NCBI GenBank assembly: GCA_964036665.1
Contig: OZ038527.1
Coordinates: 17,506,221-17,570,220, forward strand
Direction: 5' to 3'
DNA: 64,000 nucleotides
Source of the DNA: Gordius sp. MW1
Taxonomy: Eukaryota > Nematomorpha > Gordioida > Gordea > Gordiidae
Of the stretch, positions 39,394 to 50,400 are shown piece by piece. Every line of letters begins with the position of its first letter. Position 1 is the first letter of the stretch. The notes under the pieces are model-generated. The model made no database searches and had not been told where the DNA came from. It saw only the letters and a list, made by a program, of their open reading frames with translations. Position numbers and translations under genes: made by a program.

Positions 39394-42047
39394 TTAATGA
39401 ATGAGGGAAGAGAGTTGTCTTCGTAAACCAGGTTCGCATAAGTCCAAAGCACTCTTTTTCTCTTTGTTTTGCAAATGAACGTCAGCTCCGCTTTTAACTA
39501 GCATTATAGCTACGTCTTCACGATTTTCTTCGCAAGCTAGATGCCTTCATAAAATGTAAATTACGAATTAGAAATCTGCAGGAGCAGGCCCGGGCGGTTA
39601 GGGGCGGGCTTTAAAAATAAAAAGAATTAATGGGCCGTGCTCTGGCGGGCCAACCAGTTTAATAACGAACTCGAACGGGCCTAACAAACAGATTTTAAGA
39701 GAATATCTATTTTTAAATTTGAATTCTTGTATTTATAAAACCAACAAATTTGATGACATAATATAATTAGATATCCACATACGAAAATGGAAATTGTGTT
39801 TATTTTATTCAATCAATGCATTTATTTAGGAACATTCTTCTAACCTGTCACATTCATTTATTTTGCATTTCGTGCTATAAACTAGGGTTTTATGCATCTA
39901 GATTGAATTTTGCCCAATTTTCAGAAATATAAAATAGTACGTTACGTAGAAAGGGCTGTGCGCGCAAATAAGAACATGTGAATATCTAATTATACAATGA
40001 GAAAAATCTTCTTTACAACCCCATTTTTGTAAAAAAAATCAGGGTATATTATTAAAAATGAGATGTTAAACTAACCACAATATTTGGACTATTTAATTAA
40101 GAAATTAACTAAATTCAAAGTCTTAAAATACCCACCGATATAATCGATATATCCTAATAAAATTATCAGAAAAATAGCAATCAACGTTGCTTTTTTGTTT
40201 TGTTTTTTAATTAAAAAAATATGGACGGGCTCAGGCGGGCCTGAAAGTTTTCAAGGTATGTACGGATGATCAGATCTTATAAAAATTACCCGCTGCAGAT
40301 CTCTATACAAATCGCAAGATTTAAAAATGAACGCTAAACATACGTATGTTAATTTTACCATATATAAACCTTTAGGCAAGAAAACAATAAATCATTTTAC
40401 TATTATTGAAAAAAGCATCCTTTAACACCTTTACTTGTTTTTGAACAGGGATTTTAGGGAAACGATTAAAAAAGCAATACAAACAAAAAAGTTTAATTTA
40501 GTTTTCAAACAAATAAATTAATATATTATGGAGTTGCTTATAAAATTACCCAGAACAATTGCTTAGTAAACAACATTTCCTAATTTTTAAAATATAGGGT
40601 ATATTTGTGTTTAAACCTTTAAAATGCAGATTGTATGTGAGCTAGTTAGGAAACGAGATAATTCAGCCTTTTCTGACTCAAAATATATTGTAAAAAATTG
40701 ACAAAAGTAATAATTGGAACAATGAATTAATACATAAATTAAATAATTGAAGATTTAACTTTAAATGGATAGAAAGCATATTTAAATATTTATATTAATA
40801 AAAACAAAAAATATTAAATCTTAAGTTGATCACTAAGTGTCAAACAAATGGAAAAATAAAATGGACACTTTTTTAAATTAATTGTGAGATTGAAAGTTAA
40901 TTAGAAACAAATTCAATGATATATTAGAAATAATTGCATATAAACCCATAAATGACATAACAACTGATAAAATAGCTATTTATTAATGGTCTAATGTAAT
41001 TAATAAAGTAATGAGAAGAGAGTGTTTCAATAGTGGACCACAAGGGCTTACCATTAGGTACAACTAAGAAATAATTTGCTATGATTTGATTCACCACTTT
41101 TTTATTTATTTGTAACCTTGATGATAAATTCTAATAGTCCCAAACTATTTGAATCATTTCTCTCTATCTCAATTTATCCCAGTTAGACCGTTAATAAATA
41201 CAAGCTTTACACAAATAATCAATTTTGTATCGCATTTTGTTTTATAAAGATATACTTTTTTTCATTATAATGAAATATAGTTACCCCCCTCCCTTTTTTG
41301 ACCTGTTGGTTATATGACTTACATTAAATTAAAAATACATTCTTAAAAAATACAATGTATTTTTATCACATACAGTGGGGTATTATTTTCTGAATTTGCA
41401 AAATTAGGGTTGGCTTTGTATTCCAAAAGCTTCTGCACAATGTCAATATGGCCTTGAGATGATGCTCTATGCAGTGGTGTATTGCCCATATTGTCAGGGA
41501 TATTAACTTGTGCCTTTTCTTCCAACAACATAATAGTTATCTGATAGACAAAAACAAAATATTCTAGTGCAGTAAAAACATCAATTTTCAATAAAATTTA
41601 ATAGCTTACACCTAGATGATTTTTGGATGCAGCATAATGAAGAGCGGTTTGTTTTGTATTATTGATACAGTTAACTAAAGCCCCTTTACTAAGAAAGTAA
41701 TAAACTACATTTTGCCAACCAGCTGAAGCAGCAATCATCAACGGACTCCAGCCACCCTAAAAAATTATTCTACATATATAAAAACATACAGCATCTTTTG
41801 TTTCAAAATTAGCATTGCATTGTTCAACTAAAAACTCTATAATATCTAAATTTCCTTTGCTGGTAGCCCAATGTAAAATTGTCCTGCCAGACTTTTTTAC
41901 TTAACAATTGAAAAATTAAAATACCTCATCAATGTTATAAACTAAATTTGCTGATTCAGCAATTAATTTTTTAAGACTATCAAAATTATTTTCGTAAGCA
42001 TCTTTACAAGCTTTTGATATAATGGTTTCACAAGATGTCGCATCCAT
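39394..42047 (-). CDS. PSMD10: PSMD10 homologue (gankyrin, 26S proteasome assembly chaperone p28/Nas6)
   Basis: Five exons on the minus strand: 42047-41925, 41891-41790, 41756-41610, 41540-41374 and 39544-39394. They total 690 nt (229 aa plus stop; human 226 aa). All introns are GT-AG and phases agree (0, 0, 0, 2). The protein is a run of ankyrin repeats: SGRTILHWATSKGNLDIIEF, GWSPLMIAASAGWQNVVYYF, TALHYAASKNHLG, NTPLHRASSQGHIDIVQKLL and HLACEENREDVAIMLV. Each matches the corresponding repeat of gankyrin in order, including the hallmark GWSPL(H/M)IAASAG. The protein binds the ATPase subunit Rpt3 and guides assembly of the proteasome base. Introns 1 and 2 are only 33 nt; intron 4 is 1829 nt and holds a hAT remnant. 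The gene looks complete and functional. Confidence 0.93.
39569..40304. mobile_element. Decayed non-autonomous hAT (GGGC-rich ends) in PSMD10 intron 4
   Basis: Left end TAGAAATCTGCAGGAGCAGG and right end CTGCAGATCTCT are imperfect inverted repeats. The flanks TTACGAAT and ATACAAAT match at 6 of 8 positions. Subterminal regions are rich in GGGCGGGC-like repeats (39590-39690 and 40220-40245). No transposase is seen. Confidence 0.65.
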
Positions 42048-42287
42048 AATATTAGTAATCAAAGCAAAATTTTAAAATATGTAAAATCTTTATATAGCGT
42101 CAGTTCGTTCCATTTAAAGTAATTACTGGATATTGTCCAATTCATCGCATTTACTTATAAAATAAAATATTGGCCTACTATTGCCCTCAAAATGGAATCA
42201 AAATCAGGTCCATAATTAAGTTTATAGTTTAAGTATGGAAGGCATGCAAAATAAAATAATATTTGTTCTAACTAGCACGATGTCTTG
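42048..42287. promoter_or_regulatory. Presumed PSMD10 upstream region
   Basis: This is a 240-bp AT-rich stretch between the PSMD10 start codon and the LTR of element E. It is the only non-transposon sequence available for a promoter on this side. No TATA or other motif is distinctive enough to call. Confidence 0.3.
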
Positions 42288-42881
42288 TGTGGTGTTCCCC
42301 CCGCTTACTTATTTTTACTCATCTATTTTTTTATTACCCCTTTTACTCGGAAGTTAGTAAAAAACGTTTACTTTGGAAATGTGCCAAGTAATCGTGTTGT
42401 TATAAAATCGCTAAAGCGCGCACATAAAGGACTAGCTTATTTGTTGTTGTTTGTTTAACCCCCCCCCCCATAGTTAGTTATACGCGATTGTTTATGATGA
42501 TTCCTATTTGTTAATATCTTTATGATATAAATAGATTGTTAATATCTTTATACCATTTTTCCTTATCGATCATTATGACATCGCATATATATAATATATT
42601 ACCTCGCTATCACTCGTCGTTGATTAATTAATTATTTTTCTTTGGTGTAGTAGAAAATAAGTAAAGAAATGGTAACGTATTCCTAAAACAAGAAATTCCG
42701 CGGATTCATTTTATCGCGGACATATAAATAAATTCAATAAATCCTTTACTTCTCTATTTTTGGGGATTTATTAGTGGTGTCAAAATCGTGGATATGATAC
42801 ACGCCCGCAGTCGAGGAAATACTCAATATCTACATTCGAGGAAATAACCAAAACAACAACAACAATTCTATGAATTGGACA
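42288..42881 (+). repeat. 5' LTR of gypsy-like element E
   Basis: Starts TGTGGTGTTCC and ends about ...TTGGACA, followed two bases later by TGGCGCCGGAAAGG, a plausible primer binding site. The first 150 bp match 43762-43914, and the following part matches 46893-47230, showing that the downstream LTR is split by element C. Confidence 0.7.
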
Positions 42882-43761
42882 ATTGGCGCCGGAAAGGTTG
42901 GTTCTATTACACTGATTATTCGAGAAACTATTCCGTTCTTTAATTCACAAGGAGATGAAGATCATCTGAGAGCGCAAGAAAAATTCCTCATTGTCTGAAA
43001 ACAAATGGCAATATTCAATAAATGAAAGAAAAATTCCGAAACCCACCTTAGAACAAATGATTTAAATACAGATACCAATTAGTCAAAAGCAACCCTTAGA
43101 AATTCTGAAGGTCAACATTCTTCATGTCTGGTAAGAAAGAATTTAAAGAACAGACACACTTGAATTACTCACATGCTATAAATTAAAAATATATGTGTAC
43201 GGAAATTATGTTGTTAATCAATGTTCAACCCCTCATCGCGTTTTCTTTTACTATAATTGGGCGGTTTGCGCTTGATTTTTTTAAAATCAGGAAGGGGCGG
43301 CGAGAGAAATGATGATCTGTAACATGGCAATTTAAAGTATAGGTATAAAATAAAAGCCTTTGGGATAATTTAGTATAAATTAATTATAATTTTGGTTGAG
43401 GCTGTTGCTCAGTGGTGCTTTACAGAGCTGGGACAACGTCCAGTAGCCATGAAGTACCCCATTGGTGCTTTACAGAGCTGGGACGTAAAGTCCAGTAGCC
43501 ATGAAGTACCCCATTTTATAACTGATTCACAGTGCGTGATTTCATCGATTAAATTAGTCGTCCATGAATCAGTTCCGAGGGCAAAATTAGAAAGATAAAT
43601 TATATTAATTTTTGGGCTAAAGTTTAGAAAATGTTTGAAAATTATGTTGTGTGTTATACCTATGGTTTGTTTAGATTTTGTTTAAAATTGATAAGGTAAA
43701 TCGCGCCTCGACCTCTAATTAAAAAATTGTTAAGCTGTGGTCATCTCGTTAAAGGGGGAGG
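42882..43761 (+). pseudogene. Element E internal remnant (gag/pol debris)
   Basis: About 880 bp lie between the LTRs, far shorter than a complete element. A gag-like start (TTCTATTACACTGATTATTC region) is broken by stops. It ends with AAAGGGGGAGG, a polypurine tract touching the next LTR. The tandem pair at 43413-43514 is included. Confidence 0.5.
43413..43514 (+). repeat. 50-bp tandem duplication
   Basis: TGGTGCTTTACAGAGCTGGG...CCAGTAGCCATGAAGTACCC occurs twice, starting at 43413 and 43463, with one small internal difference (ACAACGT versus ACGTAAAGT). It lies in element E debris. Origin unknown. Confidence 0.8.
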
Positions 43762-43914
43762 TGTGGTGTTCCCCCCGCTTACTTATTTTTACTCATCTAT
43801 TTTTTATTACCCCTTTTACTCAGAAGTTTAGTTAAAGAAACGTTTACTTTGGAAATGTGCCAAGTAATCGTGTTGTTATAAAATCGCTAGTTAACCGCAC
43901 ACATAAAGGACTAG
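43762..43914 (+). repeat. 3' LTR of element E, first part (cut by element C)
   Basis: It matches 42288-42440 up to ACATAAAGGACTAG, where the truncated element C begins. The continuation is found from 46893 (GTTTGTTTATTCCCCC). Confidence 0.75.
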
Positions 43915-46707
43915 ATTACAGCAAACGAAGGGGCAATTTTTGGCCTTGACTGGATAAAAGCGTTTGACCTTGACCTGCCGGGTGAGGTTTCAATAAACAA
44001 AATACAACAGGAATTAGATTCCCTATTACTTACTCGGTATCCAACTATATTTAGCGATGGCCCCGGAGTTATTAAGAATTATAAAGTCAAAATATTTTTA
44101 AAAGATGAAAGCCAGCCAATATCATTTCAACCCCGAAGGGTACCGTTTCCGTTAAGGAAAAAAGTAGAATTGGAATTAAAAAGGTTGGAGGACGAAAACA
44201 TTATTGAACGAGTGGACCCATCTTTAAGTGAAGTTAAATGGATCACACCAACGGTAAATGTTGTTAAAGGGAATGGTTCTATTCGAATCTGTGGGGATTT
44301 CAGAGTTACTTTGAACCCCTACCTTAGTACCAATGATCATATGCTGCCAACATTTGATGATCTAATTACAAAAATAGCTGGTGGTGAGAAATATACAGTG
44401 ATAGATCTACGCGACGCGTATTTACAAATGATGGTAGATGAAGAGAGTAGACAATTGTTAACAATTGCTACGCATGTTGGTCATTTTAGGTACAAACGTT
44501 TGCCATTTGGTTTAGCGACGGCACCAAATCTTTTTCAACGATATATGGAAAACTTATTAAAGGGAATTCCGCACACTGGGGTACTGTTAGATGATATTAT
44601 AGTCACGGGGTTAAATCAAGATGACCATTTGAAAAATCTAAACGAGGTCCTAACAAAAATACAAAATGCTGGGCTGAAAGCAAAAAAGGAAAAAGTCAAA
44701 TTTTTCCAAAACTCAGTTATCTATCTAGGACATAAAATTGATTCGACAGGTATCCACCCTACAGAAGAACGCATTGAGTCAATTAAGAATTTCAAGATAC
44801 CAGAAAATAAAAAGGAGCTACGCTCATTTTTAGGTCTTGTAAATTATCAGGAACGGTTTATTCCTCGATTACACGAAAAATGTGCTCCACTACATGCCTT
44901 AACTGGTTCTACCATATTGTGGAGATGGACAATTCAGGAACAAAAAGTTTTTGATGAAGTTAAGTTGATGCTTTCATCTACTGACACCTTAGTACCGTAT
45001 AGTACAACGTTACCAGTTAATCTTGCAGTTGATGCGTCCGAGACAGGTGTAGGCGCCGTGATATCTCATGTTTTTCCCGACAAATCTGAAAGACCCATAG
45101 CTTATGCTTCTAGAACGTTGAGCCAATCAGAAAAACATTATTCGACGATTGACCGTGAAGCTAGAGCCATAATTTTTGGAGTTGAGAAATTTAATCAGTA
45201 TCTCAGAGGACGAAAATTTACGTTAACAACGGACCACAAACCGTTAGAAAGAATTTTCGGTTGTAAAAGAGATCTACCCAAAATCGTTAATAACAGGCTG
45301 ATACGGTGGGCTTTACTATTAAATTCATATCAATATGAAATTAAATATCGTATGGGTAAAAACAACAAATGTGCAGATGCTCTGTCTAGATTGACTACTC
45401 ACGAAGATGATGACGATGCAAATATAAACAATATTGGGTTATTAATGATCGAGGACTTAACACTGAATAGAAAAATGATTAAAAATGCAATAAAGACAGA
45501 TCGTAGTTGTCTAGAATTAATTCGTGCTATTGAGCGCAATTGGCGCATTGACATGTCCAAATTTCAGTTAGATATAAAAGGATATTTCAATAAACGTGAA
45601 GAGATTTCATACGAAAGTGGACTACTATTTCTAGGAAATAGGTTGATCATTCCGAAATCTTTACAGAATTTGGTTCTTCGGATTTTACATCAAGGACATC
45701 CTGGAATTACTGGGATGCGAAATGTTTGTCGCTATTATGTTTATTGGCCGAGAATGGATGAAGACATTGACAGACATGTAAAATCATGCGAAGGATGTCA
45801 AGAAGTGCGACCTCCAGAAAAGCAGGTACCGCTCTATCCATGGAATTTACCTGATCGTGTGTGGGACCGTGTGCACATTGATATAGCTGGTCCAATAGAA
45901 GGAAAATGGTGGTTAGTATTAGTAGACTCATTCTCAAAATGGATTGAGGTAGCAACGGTAACTTCGACAACAACATCGGCCGTAATCAATCATCTACGGA
46001 ATTGGTTCTGTAGATTTGGAATTCCGACGCAGATTGTGTCAGACAATGGACCACAATTTGCTGGACAAGAATTTTTCAAATTCTGTGTTTCAAATAATAT
46101 TACTCACATAAAATCGATTCCATATCATCCTAAAACCAATGGGCAGGCCGAAAGGATGATAAGGACGTTAAAAACAAGATATTATGCGGCGAGAAAACAG
46201 ACTTGGAACAAAGAACTTTGTCTCCAACAGGTCTTGATAAGTTACAGAAACTCTCCTCAAGCGACGACGGGAAAAACCCCATCCGAATTATTTTTAGGGA
46301 GGAGATTACAAACCGCACTAGATCTAATAAAGCCGGATTTAAGAAACGTAATAAGGGAGAAGATATGGAAGCAGAAAACATATCACGATCAAAATGTACG
46401 TTTTAGGGAATTTGATGTTAGAGATCCAGTATGGATTCGCAACGAAATTAAGCCGGGATGGTACAAAGGTATTATTGTAGAACGGAAGGGCCACTATTCG
46501 TATAATGTCCGGACAGACGGTGGAATCAAAAGAAAACATGCTGATCAAATGAAGTTTAGGCTGCGATCACAGTTTATGCCAAGTTTAGAGACTGCGACAA
46601 CAGGTTTGGAACAAAACATAGAAGGAGTTGAAAGTCCCCCTATATTGCGACGTTCAACAAGAATATCAAAACCACCGGTACGATTCCACGATGAATTTAA
46701 CTTTTAA
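43915..46707 (+). CDS. Gypsy C pol: reverse transcriptase, RNase H and integrase (5'-truncated, otherwise open)
   Basis: The frame is open for 930 codons, starting at the truncation (ITANEGAIFGLDW), with no start codon of its own. RT (~85-260): SIRICGDFRVTLNPYLS, LPFGLATAPNLFQRYMENLL and catalytic LLDDIIVTG. RNase H (~360-480): the acidic residues lie in AVDASETG, DREARAI, TDHKPLER and CADALSRL. Integrase (~560-800): HHCC zinc part (HQGHPGITGM, CEGCQ), core aspartates in HIDIAG and VSDNGPQF, glutamate in QAERMIRTLK. The C-terminal tail (RRSTRISKPPVRFHDEF) has no chromodomain. The absence of stops implies a young insertion. Confidence 0.92.
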   Translation: MTANEGAIFGLDWIKAFDLDLPGEVSINKIQQELDSLLLTRYPTIFSDGPGVIKNYKVKIFLKDESQPISFQPRRVPFPLRKKVELELKRLEDENIIERVDPSLSEVKWITPTVNVVKGNGSIRICGDFRVTLNPYLSTNDHMLPTFDDLITKIAGGEKYTVIDLRDAYLQMMVDEESRQLLTIATHVGHFRYKRLPFGLATAPNLFQRYMENLLKGIPHTGVLLDDIIVTGLNQDDHLKNLNEVLTKIQNAGLKAKKEKVKFFQNSVIYLGHKIDSTGIHPTEERIESIKNFKIPENKKELRSFLGLVNYQERFIPRLHEKCAPLHALTGSTILWRWTIQEQKVFDEVKLMLSSTDTLVPYSTTLPVNLAVDASETGVGAVISHVFPDKSERPIAYASRTLSQSEKHYSTIDREARAIIFGVEKFNQYLRGRKFTLTTDHKPLERIFGCKRDLPKIVNNRLIRWALLLNSYQYEIKYRMGKNNKCADALSRLTTHEDDDDANINNIGLLMIEDLTLNRKMIKNAIKTDRSCLELIRAIERNWRIDMSKFQLDIKGYFNKREEISYESGLLFLGNRLIIPKSLQNLVLRILHQGHPGITGMRNVCRYYVYWPRMDEDIDRHVKSCEGCQEVRPPEKQVPLYPWNLPDRVWDRVHIDIAGPIEGKWWLVLVDSFSKWIEVATVTSTTTSAVINHLRNWFCRFGIPTQIVSDNGPQFAGQEFFKFCVSNNITHIKSIPYHPKTNGQAERMIRTLKTRYYAARKQTWNKELCLQQVLISYRNSPQATTGKTPSELFLGRRLQTALDLIKPDLRNVIREKIWKQKTYHDQNVRFREFDVRDPVWIRNEIKPGWYKGIIVERKGHYSYNVRTDGGIKRKHADQMKFRLRSQFMPSLETATTGLEQNIEGVESPPILRRSTRISKPPVRFHDEFNF

Positions 46708-46720
46708 AATAGGGAGAAAT

Positions 46721-46892
46721 GTAATATCATAGATTTATACTGTGTATTTATATATACGTTTAAGTTCGTTGTTCCTAGTGGGAATATACACGTTTTTTCA
46801 TCATCACATGTTTTAGTTGATTTTGCATATTAATAAAAAGCTTCAGCGATTTCTGAGTAGTTGATATACTACATTGTAGTTACGAATACTAC
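46721..46892 (+). repeat. 3' LTR of gypsy C
   Basis: 172 bp, TGTAATATCATAG to GAATACTACA, directly after the polypurine tract GGGAGAAA. It is the only LTR of this copy in the window. Confidence 0.75.
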
Positions 46893-47298
46893 AGTTTGTT
46901 TATTCCCCCCCCCCCACTACATATAGTTAGTTATACGCGTTCCTGTTTATGATGATTCATATTTGTTAATATCTTTATGATATAAATAGATTGTTAATAT
47001 CTCTTTGGTAAAAATAGATCGATTATTTATTATTACCATTTTTTCTTAACGATCATTTTGACATCGCGTATAGATATAATATATTACCTCGCTTCGTCGA
47101 TGATTAATTAATTATTTTTCTTTGGTGTAGTGAAAATAAAAATGTAACCGTTGCATAAAATATATATTTCCGCGGTATAGCGGTAATTACGCGCGGATAT
47201 AATTGATCTCAGAATATAAATTAAATAAATAAATTAGTTTATGGGTACAATTTGATAAAACAGAAGATACTTCAATATATCTTTTAATCCACATTATG
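46893..47298 (+). repeat. 3' LTR of element E, second part
   Basis: 46893-47140 follows the second half of the 5' LTR (C run, AGTTAGTTATACGCG, AATAGATTGTTAATATC, ATTAATTAATTATTTTTC). Beyond about 47150 the two diverge. Element D begins at 47304. Confidence 0.65.
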
Positions 47299-47303
47299 GA
47301 GGA

Positions 47304-47453
47304 TGCAATATATTACTAATAGCCAATATTTTCTAGGAGTTTTATTATTCTAATTTAGAACACATGTAACAAAAGAACATATATATTCCACAAGGTATAT
47401 CGAACTTAGTATTTATAATAAAACGTATGTCATACAAATACACAATCATTACA
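47304..47453 (-). repeat. LTR of gypsy D (3' LTR)
   Basis: 150 bp; it differs from its partner at about six positions (for example TTATTATTC versus TTAGTATTC). Confidence 0.9.
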
Positions 47454-47465
47454 TTTCTCCTTATC

Positions 47466-50400
47466 TTAAAGATCGTACTCATCATGATACCGTAAAGGCG
47501 GTATCGGTCTTCTATTTGACCTTCTTAAAGTAGTAGCTTCTAATTGAACCTCCGGTTGCATATTCGGTACGTTACTAACATCGGTATTTGACCTTCTTAA
47601 AGTAGTAGCTTCTAATTGAACCTTCGGTTGCATATTCGGTACGTTACTAACATCGGTTCTATTCTCAGTCGTTGGCATAACTCCAGACCTATATCTAGAT
47701 CTTAATTGATCCGCGTGTTTTCTTCGGAAACCGTTATCAGTTCGTACACTATAAGAATGTTCCCCTTTTCGTTCAACAATTACGCCTTTATACCAACCGG
47801 TAGTGTTTCGATCTCGTCTCGTCTCGGTCTCGAATACAAAATCTCGTCTCGTCTCGGGAGCGATTAGGAAAATCTCGATCTCGTCTCGTCTCGGTCTAGA
47901 AAAATCTCGGTCTCGTCTCGTCTCGACGAGAATTCTCGTCTCGTCTCGACTTTTAAAAAAAAATATATACGGAATAAAAATTTCTCCTATTTTATTAAAA
48001 ATATAAATAAGTGTTCAAAAATCCAAATGGCAAATTTTATATTTTTGGAAAAACTTTAATACACAAACTTTTTAAAGATTTAGCGGGACACGACATCTCA
48101 TTGACAATATAAAGATATGAATTAACTCATAAAGATAACATTTTCTATAAAAAAGTGCAGACTAAAAAAACTATAAATAAATTTGAAATATAAAAGATTA
48201 AATTTTATTGTTCTAGCAAATTATAATATTTGCATCAAATTCACTGTGTCTGTCAACTATAAATGGACTTCGAAAATTATAAGTTCGCTTATAGTTGATA
48301 TAGTTGCATAAGTGAGCAAAATGAGACCCTTTATTAACCTTTGCTAATGATTCAAAGTAGACCTTAACATATTTAAGGCAAACGTTTAAGTCCATTAATA
48401 TAACCATCATCAGTTATAGCCCATAGTGTTTATTGCATGTTTATGCGAGTGACATTTAATGATGTTATTATTATTTATAGAATTGATAACTAGTTGCAGA
48501 AATTAAAACGTTGTAAAACAACAATAAAAGCAGCATTTTTATAGAATTAAGAACATAAGGTTTTAAACTTTAAATTAAAGAGTACGTATTTAAATGTATG
48601 ACAAAAATCAACCATACTTAGGTAAATGATTGCCAAATTTTATTTTTTTTGCAAAAATATATAATATTTACTACACTTGTGAATTTTTTTAATATTAAAT
48701 ATATTCCATACATATTGATTTACACTTAATACCTTAAATGTAAATTAAAATACACAATAATTTACTAAAATCTAACGATCAATAAAAAGTCGAGATCTCG
48801 CCGAGAAAATCTCGTATCGTCTCGTCTCGACATCAAAATTCTCGTCTCGATCTCGACTCCATTTTTCAAATTCTCGTCTCGTCTCGTCTCGGTTTTTCGA
48901 GACGAGACGAGACGAGACCGAGATTTTTCTCGGTTTTTCCGCATCACTACCAACCGGGTTTTATTTCATTTTTAATCCATACAAGATCGCCCGACCTGAA
49001 TTCCCGAATTTTGATTTTACGATCATGATAGAATTTTTGCTTTGCCAATCTTTCTCTCCATTTATCCCTAGGATCAAATCGAATTAAATCTATCGCCGTC
49101 CTTAATCTTTTTCCCATTAGCATTTCTGATGGAGCTTTACCTGTAGTATTATGAGGAGTATTTCGATAGGTCAGTAGTATTTGTAGTAGACAGATTTCCT
49201 TATCCCTACCATCTTTCCTTGCAGCATAATATCTAGATTTTAATGTCCGAATTGTTCGTTCTGCTAACCCATTTGTTTTCGGGTGATAAGGTGAAGAGAA
49301 TATATGCTTAATGTTATTGTTTGAGCAAAATTTAGCGAATTCACCACCAACAAATTGAGGTCCATTATCGGATACAATTTGTGATGGGATACCAAACCTA
49401 CAAAACCAATACCGTAATTGGCGAATGATTTGTGGTCCTTTAATAGATGTTAACGTGGCGACTTCAACCCATTTTGATAAGGCATCAACCAAGACTAACC
49501 AATAAATTCCTTCTACTGGTCCTGCTATATCAATATGCACTCGGTCCCAATTTCGTTCTGGTAAGGACCACGAATATAGAGGTACTTCTGTCTCGGCTGG
49601 TCGTACTTCTTGGCAGCCGTCACATTCTTTTACAAAATATTCAATATCTTTGGCCAACCCAGGCCACCAAACATTATATCTTGCCAAACTTAACATTCCT
49701 GAAATCCCTGGATGACCTTGATGTAATATCTTTAAAACAAGCCTTCGGATTTTATTTGGTATAATCAAACGATTTCCACAATAACAATCCGTCTTCGAAT
49801 GATAACTCATCTCTACGATTATAATAATGTCGTAAATCAAATCGACATTTTTTTAACTTGAGTCTCCATTCCCGTTCCATTGACGAAATTAATTCGCAGC
49901 ACAACGAATCACGTTTGATAAAGTTTCTTAATGTGTTGTGATCTAGTTTCAAATCATCCAACATTAAAAGGCTTATGTTATTTATGTGTTTGGTGTAATT
50001 ATTTGTAGGATTTGGGAGTCTTGATAAGGCATCTGCGCATTGGTTTAATTTACCCGATCTGTATCTAATTTCATATTGATACGTATTTAAAAATAATGCC
50101 CATCGAACTAATCTGTTGTTGACCACTTTAGGTAAATCGCGATTATTTCCCAACAATCGCTCTAAGGGCTTATGATCCGTCATTAACGTGAATTTCCGTC
50201 CACGTAAATATTGATTGAATTTTTCGACACCATAGACAATTGCTCTAGCTTCCCGATCAATCGTTAAGTAACGGTTTTCGGATTCGCTCAACGTGCGTGA
50301 AGCGTATGCTATCGGTTTTTCCGTACCGTCGGAAAATTCATGTGTTAGTATGGCACCTAACCCCGAATCAGATGCGTCTACGGATAAGACTAATGGCAAG

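Larger units (their letters stand above)
43915..46892 (+). mobile_element. Ty3/gypsy retrotransposon C, 5'-truncated
   Basis: The element begins in the middle of the protease/RT connection with no 5' LTR. It has a full open pol frame, a polypurine tract (AATAGGGAGAAA) and one LTR (46721-46892, TGTAATATC to ATACTACA). On both sides lies the LTR of element E. Confidence 0.85.

Noticed and set aside
47803..48006. Serine/arginine-rich small protein
   Set aside because: It is a translation of the TCTCG repeat array of hAT-c.
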